This document shows positions 15,335 to 23,597 of a stretch of DNA of 64,000 nucleotides, in pieces; position 1 is the stretch's first letter, and the number at the start of each line of letters is the position of its first letter. Origin of the DNA: CBDBND01 sp965207985 (GTDB taxonomy: Bacteria; Pseudomonadota; Alphaproteobacteria; Rhodospirillales; Rhodospirillaceae); the NCBI GenBank assembly GCA_965207985.1, contig CBDBND010000014.1, positions 1-64,000 of the forward strand, given 5' to 3'. The position numbers were made by a program, and so were the translations under genes. The notes below the pieces were generated by a model, which was given only the letters and a program-made list of their open reading frames with translations, was not told the origin of the DNA and ran no database searches.

Positions 15335-16528
15335 GTGGCCGTGAAGGACTGTGACGTTGTCCTCATCGGTGCAGGGATCGGCGGACTGACGGCGGCCCTG
15401 GCCTTGCAGCGGGCAGGTTTCGCCGTTTCCATTTATGAACGGGCCGACGAACTCATTGAAATTGGTGCCGGCCTCACCCTTGCTAAGAACGCCAGCAAGG
15501 CGCTGCGTTCTCTAGGGTTGGCGGACAAATTCGACACCTACAGCTTTTGGCCGGAGTCCGGTGGCGGCAAAAATCTCGCCACCGGTGAATTTCAGCGGCG
15601 GTCAAGCGCGCCGGGCGACCTTCGTCAAGAGCGGGGAGAAACGAACCCCGACCCTGATGCCCGCTTTCGTATGTATCACCGCGCTGATCTCCATCAAATG
15701 TTGATGGAAGCCGTGTTGGAACACGATGCAGATGCCATCCGTCTCGGTCATTGTTTTCAATCCCTGGAACAGGATGAGGATTCAGCGACCGTTCATTTTG
15801 AAAACGGCGTTTCGGTCACGGGCGATGTTGTGATTGGCTGCGACGGTAATCGATCGGTGGTCCGTCAAACCATATTCGGCGACGATACGGTTGAGTTTCT
15901 CGGTTACGTGGCCTGGCGGGGGATCATTCCCGTTACCTCTCTACCGCCAGGTACCATTGATACGGACTCGTGTCTTTATAGCGGTGACCACCACAGCCTG
16001 CTGCGCTATCGGATTCGAGACGGCAATTCTCTGAACGTCGTCGCCTATGCCAAAAAAAAGGGATGGGTTGAGGAAGGCTGGGCGGTTCCTGCTGAAAAAA
16101 GCGAACTCAAAAAAGAATTTGAAAGCGCCGCTCCTGAAGTGCAATTGCTTCTGGATGCCATTCCGCAAGAAGAATGCTTCAAATGGGGACTGTTCGGCCG
16201 TGAACCAATGACGTCATGGACCGTCGGCCGGGTCTCGCTTTTAGGCGACGCCGCCCATCCCATGCTGCCGTTCTTGGGTCAGGGCGCGGGCATGGCGATC
16301 GAGGATTCCGTTGTCCTTGCCCGCTGTTTGCAGGCATCTGAGACTGTAGAAGAAGCGCTGCGGCGCTATGAAGCCGCGCGTATCGAGCGCACCACTCTGG
16401 TGACCATCGGTGCGCGGTATAACGGTTTGCGCATGCACGGGACTATTGAAAAGGCGCTGGAGGAGCGGGCCAAGGAATACGACGCCATCACCATCCACGA
16501 TTACGATGCAGCGACGGTTGCTATTTAA
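15335..16528 (+). CDS. FAD-dependent monooxygenase (salicylate hydroxylase-like)
   Basis: 397 residues of the UbiH/PHBH-type flavoprotein hydroxylase family: the dinucleotide motif VLIGAGIGGLTAA (GxGxxG at 12-17), the DG-type motif DVVIGCDGNRSVVR, and the FAD ribityl motif GDAAHPMLPFLGQGAGMAIED. These enzymes use NAD(P)H and O2 to hydroxylate aromatic acids or related rings. It starts at GTG after a GGGGAGG ribosome site and ends 8 bases before the convergent VAO-type oxidase gene. The substrate is unknown; the neighbourhood points to aromatic or alicyclic catabolism. Confidence 0.85.
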   Translation: MAVKDCDVVLIGAGIGGLTAALALQRAGFAVSIYERADELIEIGAGLTLAKNASKALRSLGLADKFDTYSFWPESGGGKNLATGEFQRRSSAPGDLRQERGETNPDPDARFRMYHRADLHQMLMEAVLEHDADAIRLGHCFQSLEQDEDSATVHFENGVSVTGDVVIGCDGNRSVVRQTIFGDDTVEFLGYVAWRGIIPVTSLPPGTIDTDSCLYSGDHHSLLRYRIRDGNSLNVVAYAKKKGWVEEGWAVPAEKSELKKEFESAAPEVQLLLDAIPQEECFKWGLFGREPMTSWTVGRVSLLGDAAHPMLPFLGQGAGMAIEDSVVLARCLQASETVEEALRRYEAARIERTTLVTIGARYNGLRMHGTIEKALEERAKEYDAITIHDYDAATVAI

Positions 16529-16535
16529 TTAGGAA

Positions 16536-18107
16536 TCAAAGCCCGAGAGCGCCAGGATTAATGAGGTCGTCCGGGTCGACCATTTTTTTTATGGAGCGGA
16601 TCATGTCGGCGGTGTTGTCCAACCGGCTTTCAAGAAATGGATAATTGCGGCCGATTTGCATATGCGTGCCGCCACGTTTGCGAAACAACTCTGCCAAACC
16701 GAGCCGTAAAGTTCCCACATCGGCCCAGGCTTTGGGGTCATGATCGAAGGTTTTCTTGGTGTTGAGAAAGTCTTCGTCCAAGTAGCTCTCAATCATGTCC
16801 GTGCGCCGGTCCTTCCAATAGAGATTGACCTCAACCAACACCCGGGACTGGCCAATGAGGTTGCTGACCTGACCCCATACCAAGCCGTGTTCTTCAATGA
16901 CGTCCTTTTGTGAATCCATATAGGCATCGATGTCGTCGAGAATGGTCCCGTGCAACGAATGGGGCAGGATGCCATGCATGGGTACCCAGCGGTCGCCATG
17001 GGGGCCAAGCATCATCAACGGCGGCGGAAACGGCGTACCGCGCATAACCTTTGGGATGCTCGCTTCTATTTCGCGACCGTTGTGGTCGGTGCAGGCTTTC
17101 TTAACCAGAGCCAAAGCGCTTTCCACATCGGCGTCGTCCCGGCCGTCCACGCTCATGTGCAACGTGTATCCCACATCCTTGAGATAACGCCGGCCGGCGG
17201 CGGCAACCTTAAAGGCTTCCTTCATGCCTTTGAGGATCGAGCTTTGCCCTTTGGCGATACCCAAAAGTTTATCGACGTCATCCGCAAATCCGGTCGAAGC
17301 GATACGGTCCGACAAAAAGAACGGGTCCAGCCCAAAACATTCCGATACCAATCCCAATCGTCCAACCGCACCGGTGGCCAATGCAAAATCGGATCGTTCC
17401 GGAAACGTAAATGCAGCAAAGCGTTTTTCCTTGGGCCGGGGAATCAGTTGCAGAGCTATTTCCGCTTTGATGCCCAAAGCGCCGCTGTCGCCTAAAAATA
17501 ACCCGGTGAGGTCCGGGCCGTAATAGCGATTGAAGGGGGTCGCGTTGTCCGGCGTGGCCCAGGACCCGGTACGCAGTTCGTCACCGTTGGCCATGACCAT
17601 GCGCAAGCCAATGACACTTTCCACCAGCATGCCGTGGCGGCCGGAGCCATAATTGATAGCGTTTTGAGAAAGGCCACCGCCGACGGTCGCATGCAGTCCC
17701 GAGCCCGTGCCCCAGAAGGGTGTGCGCAGTCCAAGCGGCTTCAAGGCTTCGTTGAGTTGGTTCCACGTCACACCCGCCTGGACGCGGACATACAGATCCT
17801 CCTCGTTAATCTCGACAATCTCGTTCATGCGCTGCATGTCGAGGAGGATGGTGTCGTCCCGGTCCGTCAGATACCCCGCCGAGTAAGACAGCCCGCCGCC
17901 GCGGGCGGCCAGTGTGAGATCCGCGTCAGTGGCGATGCGCACAACCGTCTGCACCTGCTCGATGGAGTTGGGGCGGACAACAGCCAAGGGTGGCGTTCGT
18001 TCGTAGTAGATGTCCTTGCCGTAAAGGGCACGGTCGGACTCGTCGGTTAGAATGTGTTCGCCGCCGACCGCTTCCGTTATGGCCGCAATCGCTTCTGAGT
18101 GCCCCAT
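16536..18107 (-). CDS. FAD-linked oxidase of the vanillyl-alcohol oxidase type
   Basis: 523 residues. The N-terminal FAD_binding_4 domain (about 35-215) has VVRPNSIEQVQTVVRIA, ARGGGLSYSAGY, and GSGLHATVGGGLSQN followed by GPDLTGLFLGDSGALGI. The C-terminal cap ends with MVDPDDLINPGALGL. This layout matches 4-cresol dehydrogenase / vanillyl-alcohol oxidase and related enzymes oxidising para-substituted phenols or other alcohols. A clear paralogue, broken by a stop codon, is at 38789-40222. It is divergent from the SDR gene, with 140 bases between them. Confidence 0.82.
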   Translation of the reverse strand: MGHSEAIAAITEAVGGEHILTDESDRALYGKDIYYERTPPLAVVRPNSIEQVQTVVRIATDADLTLAARGGGLSYSAGYLTDRDDTILLDMQRMNEIVEINEEDLYVRVQAGVTWNQLNEALKPLGLRTPFWGTGSGLHATVGGGLSQNAINYGSGRHGMLVESVIGLRMVMANGDELRTGSWATPDNATPFNRYYGPDLTGLFLGDSGALGIKAEIALQLIPRPKEKRFAAFTFPERSDFALATGAVGRLGLVSECFGLDPFFLSDRIASTGFADDVDKLLGIAKGQSSILKGMKEAFKVAAAGRRYLKDVGYTLHMSVDGRDDADVESALALVKKACTDHNGREIEASIPKVMRGTPFPPPLMMLGPHGDRWVPMHGILPHSLHGTILDDIDAYMDSQKDVIEEHGLVWGQVSNLIGQSRVLVEVNLYWKDRRTDMIESYLDEDFLNTKKTFDHDPKAWADVGTLRLGLAELFRKRGGTHMQIGRNYPFLESRLDNTADMIRSIKKMVDPDDLINPGALGL

Positions 18108-18247
18108 TGCGCATCCCCATTGTTTCAGTCACTGAACGAGCATCCTTTAGGTGCCGTTCTTGGACAGGGTATTCTTTGACGATACTGTATCAGCTTGCAC
18201 CGCCGTTCTGTCCAGGCAAGCGGCCAAGAAAGTTAAAAGGGGTTGGG

Positions 18248-18973
18248 ATGCCGACGGTTCTCATCACCGGAGCGAACCGGGGTCTGGGTCTCGAGTTTGC
18301 CAAGCAATACGCCGATAACGAGTTTGCCAAGCAATACGCCGAATGGACCGTCATCGCCACATGCCGGAACCCGGATAAGGCAGATCAACTCAATGGTCTT
18401 GCAAGTGAACACGGTACAGTCACCGTGCATCAAATGGATGTTGCGGATCATGGCAGCGTCGACAATTTGGCACGAACCCTTACCGGTCAGCCCATCGATG
18501 TCCTGATCAACAACGCTGGCATTGCCAGCGACGATTTCGCCCGCCAAATGCTTGGTAATTTCGATTTTGACGGCTGGGCCAACATGATTCGGACAAACAC
18601 GTTTGGTCCATTGAAAGTATGCGAAGCGTTTATGGACAATGTCGCTGCCGGCGAGGTTAAAAAGATCGCTGCCGTGTCCAGTACGGTGGGTTCATTGTCA
18701 GAAATGAACAACTATCCTGTCTATCCTTACGGCACCAGCAAAGCGGCTCTGAATAAAGCCATGCGGGTGATGGCCGAGCAATTGCGGGATCAAGATATTG
18801 CCGTCATGTGCCTCTGTCCCGGTCATGCAAAAACAGACATGGGCATGAAAGCGGAAGGGGCCTCCGTCGAGGTGGACGACAGCGTTTCTGGCATGCGGCA
18901 ACAAATCGATAATTTGTCCATGAATACGACGGGTACGTTTAAACGCTACAATGGCGAAACCGTTGCCTGGTAG
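18248..18973 (+). CDS. Short-chain dehydrogenase/reductase (C-factor/sniffer-like)
   Basis: 241 residues with the NAD(P) motif TGANRGLG (7-14), NNAG (88-91), active-site Ser near 145 and the Tyr161-x3-Lys165 pair (YGTSK). The short loops and LCPGHAKTDMG resemble the C-factor/sniffer group of carbonyl reductases. The helix after the glycine motif contains an in-frame nine-residue duplication (EFAKQYADN EFAKQYAEW), unusual for a Rossmann fold. The ATG at 18248 is the first codon with SDR-like sequence. It lies 15 bases before the flavin oxygenase gene and is probably co-transcribed with it and both cupins. Confidence 0.82.
   Translation: MPTVLITGANRGLGLEFAKQYADNEFAKQYAEWTVIATCRNPDKADQLNGLASEHGTVTVHQMDVADHGSVDNLARTLTGQPIDVLINNAGIASDDFARQMLGNFDFDGWANMIRTNTFGPLKVCEAFMDNVAAGEVKKIAAVSSTVGSLSEMNNYPVYPYGTSKAALNKAMRVMAEQLRDQDIAVMCLCPGHAKTDMGMKAEGASVEVDDSVSGMRQQIDNLSMNTTGTFKRYNGETVAW
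18293..18342 (+). repeat. 27-bp tandem duplication inside the SDR gene
   Basis: The unit GAGTTTGCCAAGCAATACGC plus CGATAAC (18293-18319) is repeated directly at 18320-18342, identical over 23 bases. Because 27 is a multiple of three the frame is kept and nine residues are added to the first helix of the Rossmann fold. Confidence 0.92.
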
Positions 18974-18988
18974 GGAGAGGGGTTAAAG

Positions 18989-20242
18989 GTGGACGGCGCG
19001 ACACCGAGTCATATTCCAACGCGGGAAGAGATCACCACGGCGGCGCGGGATTTGATTCCTGTGCTCAGAGAACGTGCCGTGGCCACGGAAGAAAACCGCG
19101 CGCTGTTGCCCGAAACCATCGCAGACCTCAAAGCGGCCGGTATCCACAAGATCTTTACGCCCAGGCGGTACGGTGGGTTTGAGATGGACTGGGGCACCCA
19201 TGTGGATGTCACCAAAGAGCTGGGCAAAGGGTGCGGTTCCACCTCTTGGGTCGCGTCCGTTGTGTATTGCCATACCTGGCTGCTGGCCCGCTTCCCGCCC
19301 GACTGTCAGGAGGAGTTCTGGCCCGATCATCCCGACGCAGTGATCGGCACGGCCTTCGCAGGTGGCGGTGGCATGGAGGAAACCGACGGCGGTTACGTGC
19401 TCAACGGCCGTTGGCGATTTTCCAGCGGGATCGATCACGCCGATTGCGCAGTCGTTGCCGCTAAAGTCGGCGGCAGCGACGACGATCCTCACAGTGGCAG
19501 AACGCAGATTTTTCGCATGGCGATGCTCTTGCCGTCTGAATACGAGGTGGTCGACGTTTGGCAATCGGAAGGCTTGCGGGGAACAGGCAGCAACGACATC
19601 CAAGTGAAAGATCAATTCATCCCCACGCACCGTACGATCTTGACGGAAGAGGCGATCGGCACCAAACCTCCCGGAGCCGTGCTGCACGACAGCTACATCT
19701 ACAAGGCCGAGTTCTCGCCTTACTTCTTTACGTTGATTTGCGGGCCCATGCTGGGCACGGCCATGGGCGCCTTAGAGGAATACTGCGAGATCACAAAGAC
19801 CCGTGTGGGGCAGATGTTCAAGGAATCAATCGTTGAACAAGTCCCCGTTCAAATTCGGGTGGGTGAGTCGGCGGCGGAAATTCATGCGGCAAATCTTATT
19901 GTGGAGAACATCAACCGGTATTTGCATGAAGAAGGGTCTGCCGGACGTGAGTTGCCTGGCAAAACTCTCATGACCATCCGTCGCGATTTGGCCCATGCCT
20001 CCCGTCAATGTTTGTCAGCGGCGAACCGCCTGTCCGCCATGATGGGCGTGACGGCGCAAACCGGACACAATCCCGTTCAACGTCATTTCCGCGACTGCCG
20101 CACGATCTCCACACACGGCGGTATTCAATGGGATGCCAGCATGGGGCCCACCGGCAAGACAATGCTCGGTCTCAAGACTGGTGATCCTAAAGTCGATGAT
20201 GCGGTACCGTCCGCGGACTTGGACCGCGCGATTATCAGTTAG
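18989..20242 (+). CDS. Flavin-dependent oxygenase of the acyl-CoA dehydrogenase fold (HsaA/HpaB-like)
   Basis: 417 residues with the N-terminal helical domain (ENRALLPETIADLKAAGIHKIFTPRRYGG), the beta domain (GGYVLNGRWRFSSGIDHADCAVVAA, then VWQSEGLRGTGSNDIQVKDQFIP) and the C-terminal helical bundle ending in DCRTISTHGGIQWD. This pattern is typical of two-component class D monooxygenases such as HsaA, which use reduced flavin from a partner reductase to hydroxylate phenols. No flavin reductase gene is in the window. It starts at GTG 15 bases after the SDR gene and is followed by two cupin-type genes. Confidence 0.8.
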   Translation: MDGATPSHIPTREEITTAARDLIPVLRERAVATEENRALLPETIADLKAAGIHKIFTPRRYGGFEMDWGTHVDVTKELGKGCGSTSWVASVVYCHTWLLARFPPDCQEEFWPDHPDAVIGTAFAGGGGMEETDGGYVLNGRWRFSSGIDHADCAVVAAKVGGSDDDPHSGRTQIFRMAMLLPSEYEVVDVWQSEGLRGTGSNDIQVKDQFIPTHRTILTEEAIGTKPPGAVLHDSYIYKAEFSPYFFTLICGPMLGTAMGALEEYCEITKTRVGQMFKESIVEQVPVQIRVGESAAEIHAANLIVENINRYLHEEGSAGRELPGKTLMTIRRDLAHASRQCLSAANRLSAMMGVTAQTGHNPVQRHFRDCRTISTHGGIQWDASMGPTGKTMLGLKTGDPKVDDAVPSADLDRAIIS

Positions 20243-20259
20243 GAAAATAGAGAACGTTC

Positions 20260-21117
20260 ATGGGCCGCCCCCACATCGAGTTCATTCAATCGCAAGTTCT
20301 GCCCTTTACCGAGGGGCTCTATGGCGGAGCGCGGCCGGAACTGGAGATGCGCATTCTCAGCATCGATGACGAAGCCGGAGATGCTTCGACCATGCTGCGC
20401 TGGCCGGCGGGGTTTTCTCGCTCTGAGCCGGAACATCTCGACTGCGATGAGGAATTTCTCGTTCTTGAGGGCTCAATCGAAATCAACGGCAACATGTACC
20501 GTAAACATGATTACGCCCATTTGCCGCGCGGTTACTTGCGCAACAACCAGTCTTCGGAAAAGGGCGCCGTCACGCTGACGTTTTTCTCATCCGAGCCGCA
20601 TGCAATAGCATCGGACTCACCTGGCAACGGCTTCGACCCTAAGCGCCTGGTGGAACACATCGAAACCCGTACCTACGAGACCATGACCAATGTAGGGGAG
20701 TCTTTCGATACCCCCGATTGGGACCCCACCGGTACGTTTCACAAACTGCTTTATCTCGATCCTTATACGGAAGAGCGCACCTGGATCATCGGAATGGCAC
20801 CCCATTGGAGCACCAATCTGTGCGAAGTTCATCCGGTGGTGGAAGAGGAGTTCTCTATCCTCGGCGATCTGTGTTTTCCTATCGGCAATTTTCGCGATGG
20901 CGCCTACTTCTGGCGGCCACCTGGCATTCAACACGGACCGTTCGCCTCTTGGGGCGGATCACTGCACATTGTCCGGTGTAAAGGCGGTGCGTTTGCCACG
21001 GAATGGGTGGAAGGGGATCCACCCGACTGGTACCCGGATTACAACCCAATCCTGCCGCCCGCGTATGAGGCGCACGTCAAAGCCGGTGTAAACTACAACC
21101 GGGAACCCAACTACTAG
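20260..21117 (+). CDS. Bicupin-like protein (DUF4437-type)
   Basis: 285 residues with two cupin-type halves. The first (about 25-115) has EPEHLDCDEEFLVLEGSIEIN and HDYAHLPRGYLRN; the second (about 155-260) has NLCEVHPVVEEEFSILGDL and GAYFWRPPGIQHGPFASWGG. His and Glu residues sit at the usual cupin metal positions. Such proteins can be dioxygenases, isomerases or sensors. It lies 17 bases downstream of the flavin oxygenase and 11 bases upstream of another cupin-like gene, so it probably works in the same pathway. Confidence 0.72.
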   Translation: MGRPHIEFIQSQVLPFTEGLYGGARPELEMRILSIDDEAGDASTMLRWPAGFSRSEPEHLDCDEEFLVLEGSIEINGNMYRKHDYAHLPRGYLRNNQSSEKGAVTLTFFSSEPHAIASDSPGNGFDPKRLVEHIETRTYETMTNVGESFDTPDWDPTGTFHKLLYLDPYTEERTWIIGMAPHWSTNLCEVHPVVEEEFSILGDLCFPIGNFRDGAYFWRPPGIQHGPFASWGGSLHIVRCKGGAFATEWVEGDPPDWYPDYNPILPPAYEAHVKAGVNYNREPNY

Positions 21118-21128
21118 GAAGCGGCGTT

Positions 21129-21977
21129 ATGGCCCAGCCGTCTTATAAACACGTCCGGTCCCAATCGCTCGATTGGGAGGATGATCCCGACATCCCCGGG
21201 TTTCGGCAGAAGATGCTGAACTTCGATGACGCAACGAAAGCCGTGGTTCGTTTGTGGTTCATCCCGCCCGACTGGGGCAAGGACGTATTCGGCGGCAAGC
21301 CCGACCGCCACTATCATAAAAGCGCCGTCGAATGTGGTTTTCATTTATATGGCGATTTTCCCCATTGGGAGTTCAACAGCGTCGACGATTTCGATGGCGA
21401 TCTATACGTCTTCAAGCGCGGCATCTTTATGAACCGGCCGCCGGGCAGTTTGCACGGATTGCTTCCCGAGCCCCGCTCTCAAGCCGGTGCGGTCATTCTC
21501 TATTGGGTGACTGGGCCCGGCGCCAGCATCAAAGACCCTGAATTTCCGAAAGAGACGGTCAACGTTGCCTTCGACAAAGAAGTCAAAGTCGACATCAATG
21601 CGTTTACACCCTGTACCATTACGCAAACGGAAGATCTGGAGTGGCAAGCCCATCCGGACGAGCCGGAGTGGAAAATAAAGGCTCTTGCCGACGCCGCGTA
21701 TGACGCCGATTCTGTCAATTTGGTTCACATTCCTACCGACTGGCAGGCGTCTGATATCGGCGCGTTTGACGTTGCGGTGGAGTCAGAAAAACCTTGGCTC
21801 TACGTCGTTCACGGTGATCTCAGGGTGACGGTCGGCGATACGGACCTCAAGCTGGTTCAGGACGACTTTCTCATGTGGTCCACAGACGCGCCCCTGCTGC
21901 TGCCTGAAGAGCCCCTCAGCGATGTGGGCTGCACTGTGCTCTGTTCCGGACATAGGCTGGCGGGGTCTAAAGTCTGA
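21129..21977 (+). CDS. Second cupin-like protein
   Basis: 282 residues, distantly similar in layout to the preceding protein: a first half with CGFHLYGDFPHWEFNS and FMNRPPGSLHGLLPEPRS, and a second, weaker half with WLYVVHGDLRVTVGD. One set of possible metal ligands (His/Glu/His) is visible in the first half, few in the second. It is the last gene of the SDR-oxygenase-cupin operon. Its TGA stop abuts the stop codon of the convergent M24 gene within a 12-base palindrome. Confidence 0.6.
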   Translation: MAQPSYKHVRSQSLDWEDDPDIPGFRQKMLNFDDATKAVVRLWFIPPDWGKDVFGGKPDRHYHKSAVECGFHLYGDFPHWEFNSVDDFDGDLYVFKRGIFMNRPPGSLHGLLPEPRSQAGAVILYWVTGPGASIKDPEFPKETVNVAFDKEVKVDINAFTPCTITQTEDLEWQAHPDEPEWKIKALADAAYDADSVNLVHIPTDWQASDIGAFDVAVESEKPWLYVVHGDLRVTVGDTDLKLVQDDFLMWSTDAPLLLPEEPLSDVGCTVLCSGHRLAGSKV

Positions 21978-21983
21978 TCAGAC
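21972..21983. repeat. Perfect palindrome holding both stop codons of convergent genes
   Basis: GTCTGATCAGAC is a perfect 12-base palindrome; TGA (21975-21977) stops the rightward cupin gene and the complementary TCA (21978-21980) stops the leftward M24 gene. GGGTCT (21963) and AGACCC (21980) give a wider alternative pairing. It lacks a T-run, so termination is only a possibility. Confidence 0.5.
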
Positions 21984-23183
21984 CCTTATGAGATCTCTGG
22001 GCAGGGTGTAGAGCCGTTCCGCACCATCCTTGGTGATTAGCATGCTTTCTTCAAAGAACATGCCGCCCCAACCCACTTCGTGGAGTTCGAAATCCATGTT
22101 GAGAACCATGTTCTCTTCGATGGGAAAGTCCCCCAGCGTGCCGCCGGCGATGAAGGGCACTTCAATATGGTCCAGACCGATGCCGTGAATGAAGGCCAAC
22201 TCAAAGGTCGGGCAGCCATTCTTACGCACAACATCGATGGCTTGGTTGCGAAGGTCACCGGTGGAAAGCCCCGGCTTAATGGAATCGTACACGGCGTCGA
22301 TCCCCGCTTTGTATCCCTGCCAGTAGGTCTCCATTTTCTTTGACGGCTCGCCCAATACCACCGTGCGTTGGCAATCTCCCATGTAGCGGCGCCAGCGCAT
22401 CATGCTGTCGAAACAGATCTGATCGCCCTCGGCGATGGGATAATCCTTGAATACCCGCCCGGCGCCCGCACTCTTGCGTCCGGCCCCATTGAAGGCGGCT
22501 AGTACCCGGCCACCCTGTTCGGCCACGCCGACCTCATAGGCCGTGACGACGTCTTCCCAAGTGCCACCGTCGCGGATGGCGGCGAAAGCCTTGTTCATGG
22601 CCTTTTCGTTTTTCTTGGCTGCCGTGCGCAGGATCTCGATCTCGTCCGGCGTTTTGACCATGCGGATCTCGAACAAAAGATTGGTGGCATCGGACACGGT
22701 GGCATCCTTGATGGCATCGCCCAGCACGTCAGCGAACCGGGTATCGTCGAAGCCAAGTTTTGCACCGGTTAAGCCCATGTCCTGCAAGGCTTTCGCCGTG
22801 GTTTCGAACACACCGACGTAGTGGTTCTTTTCCACATCATCGACCATGCGGCGCATGGCCTGCTCTTCTTCGGTGAAGTCCACGTCTTTGGCGAACGTGT
22901 GTACTTTGAGCACACCGCCGTAGATGCCGAAGTAATACAAACGCACGTCGGGCATCCACGTGGGCCGTTCGTACAGCACCACCGCTTCGATTTCAGTGGT
23001 GATCAAGCACGGCGCGATGTCTTCGGAGCGGGGAAGAATGGCGCAAGCCAGCCACGGTACGTCGTAGACAAAATCCGTGTCGTAGTCGCTAAGGTAGACA
23101 ACGTTATTGGGAGAAACGGCGATGAGGGCGTCCAAGCCCTCGCGGTCCATGATGGCGTTGGCGCGGTCGCGGTTGAGCAGCAT
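21978..23183 (-). CDS. M24-family metallopeptidase-like protein (creatinase/Xaa-Pro aminopeptidase fold)
   Basis: 401 residues: a creatinase-type N-terminal domain (NVVYLSDYDTDFVYDVPWLA) and a C-terminal pita-bread domain. The metal ligands appear present: Asp in ICFDSMM, Asp in YMGDCQRT, His in FIHGIGLDHIEVP, and Glu in MDFELHEV and FFEESMLI. Members hydrolyse Xaa-Pro peptides, creatine, ectoine derivatives or DMSP-CoA. The gene directly follows the CMD-like gene (start adjacent to its stop) and forms a leftward operon with it and the methyltransferase. Confidence 0.82.
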   Translation of the reverse strand: MLLNRDRANAIMDREGLDALIAVSPNNVVYLSDYDTDFVYDVPWLACAILPRSEDIAPCLITTEIEAVVLYERPTWMPDVRLYYFGIYGGVLKVHTFAKDVDFTEEEQAMRRMVDDVEKNHYVGVFETTAKALQDMGLTGAKLGFDDTRFADVLGDAIKDATVSDATNLLFEIRMVKTPDEIEILRTAAKKNEKAMNKAFAAIRDGGTWEDVVTAYEVGVAEQGGRVLAAFNGAGRKSAGAGRVFKDYPIAEGDQICFDSMMRWRRYMGDCQRTVVLGEPSKKMETYWQGYKAGIDAVYDSIKPGLSTGDLRNQAIDVVRKNGCPTFELAFIHGIGLDHIEVPFIAGGTLGDFPIEENMVLNMDFELHEVGWGGMFFEESMLITKDGAERLYTLPRDLIRV

Positions 23184-23573
23184 CTATTCCGCCGCCTGCT
23201 TCGCTGCGTGTTCGTCATAAACCTTTTTCATGGTGACTATGGCCTTCTCTGCCGTGGGGAATCCGGCCTCAAGCCCGGTCAGCATGAGAATCTCTTCCAC
23301 CTCTTCCTGGGGAATCTGGTGGTAGGCCGCCATTTTGAAAAAAAACTCTGCTTCGTCCCGGTGCAGGCCGGTGAACAAAGAAATAGCGCAAAGGATTTTG
23401 GTTTTGAGCTCGACCTTGTCCATCTCCCAGATGGGCACCATGACGTTGATGAGTTTTTGATGAAAGGCAGGCGGACGCGTTGCCACGATCCACTGATAGA
23501 TCTCTTCGCCTTCGTCCGGTCCCCAGAGCTTATGCGTTATGGCGCGGAACCGCGCCTCCATGTCGTCGGCCAT
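23184..23573 (-). CDS. Carboxymuconolactone decarboxylase-like (CMD/AhpD fold) protein
   Basis: 129 residues with the helical CMD pattern LKTKILCAISLFTGLHRDEAEFFFKMAAYHQIPQEEVEEILMLTGLEAGFPTAEKA (quoted here only as a landmark around residues 56-110 in parts). The redox CxxC/CxxxH of AhpD is absent, as in decarboxylase-type members. It lies between the methyltransferase and M24 genes on the same strand. The reaction is unknown; the fold commonly acts in aromatic ring-cleavage pathways or as a peroxidase partner. Confidence 0.65.
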   Translation of the reverse strand: MADDMEARFRAITHKLWGPDEGEEIYQWIVATRPPAFHQKLINVMVPIWEMDKVELKTKILCAISLFTGLHRDEAEFFFKMAAYHQIPQEEVEEILMLTGLEAGFPTAEKAIVTMKKVYDEHAAKQAAE

Positions 23574-23597
23574 GCGTCCCCCAATTTTTTTGTCACT

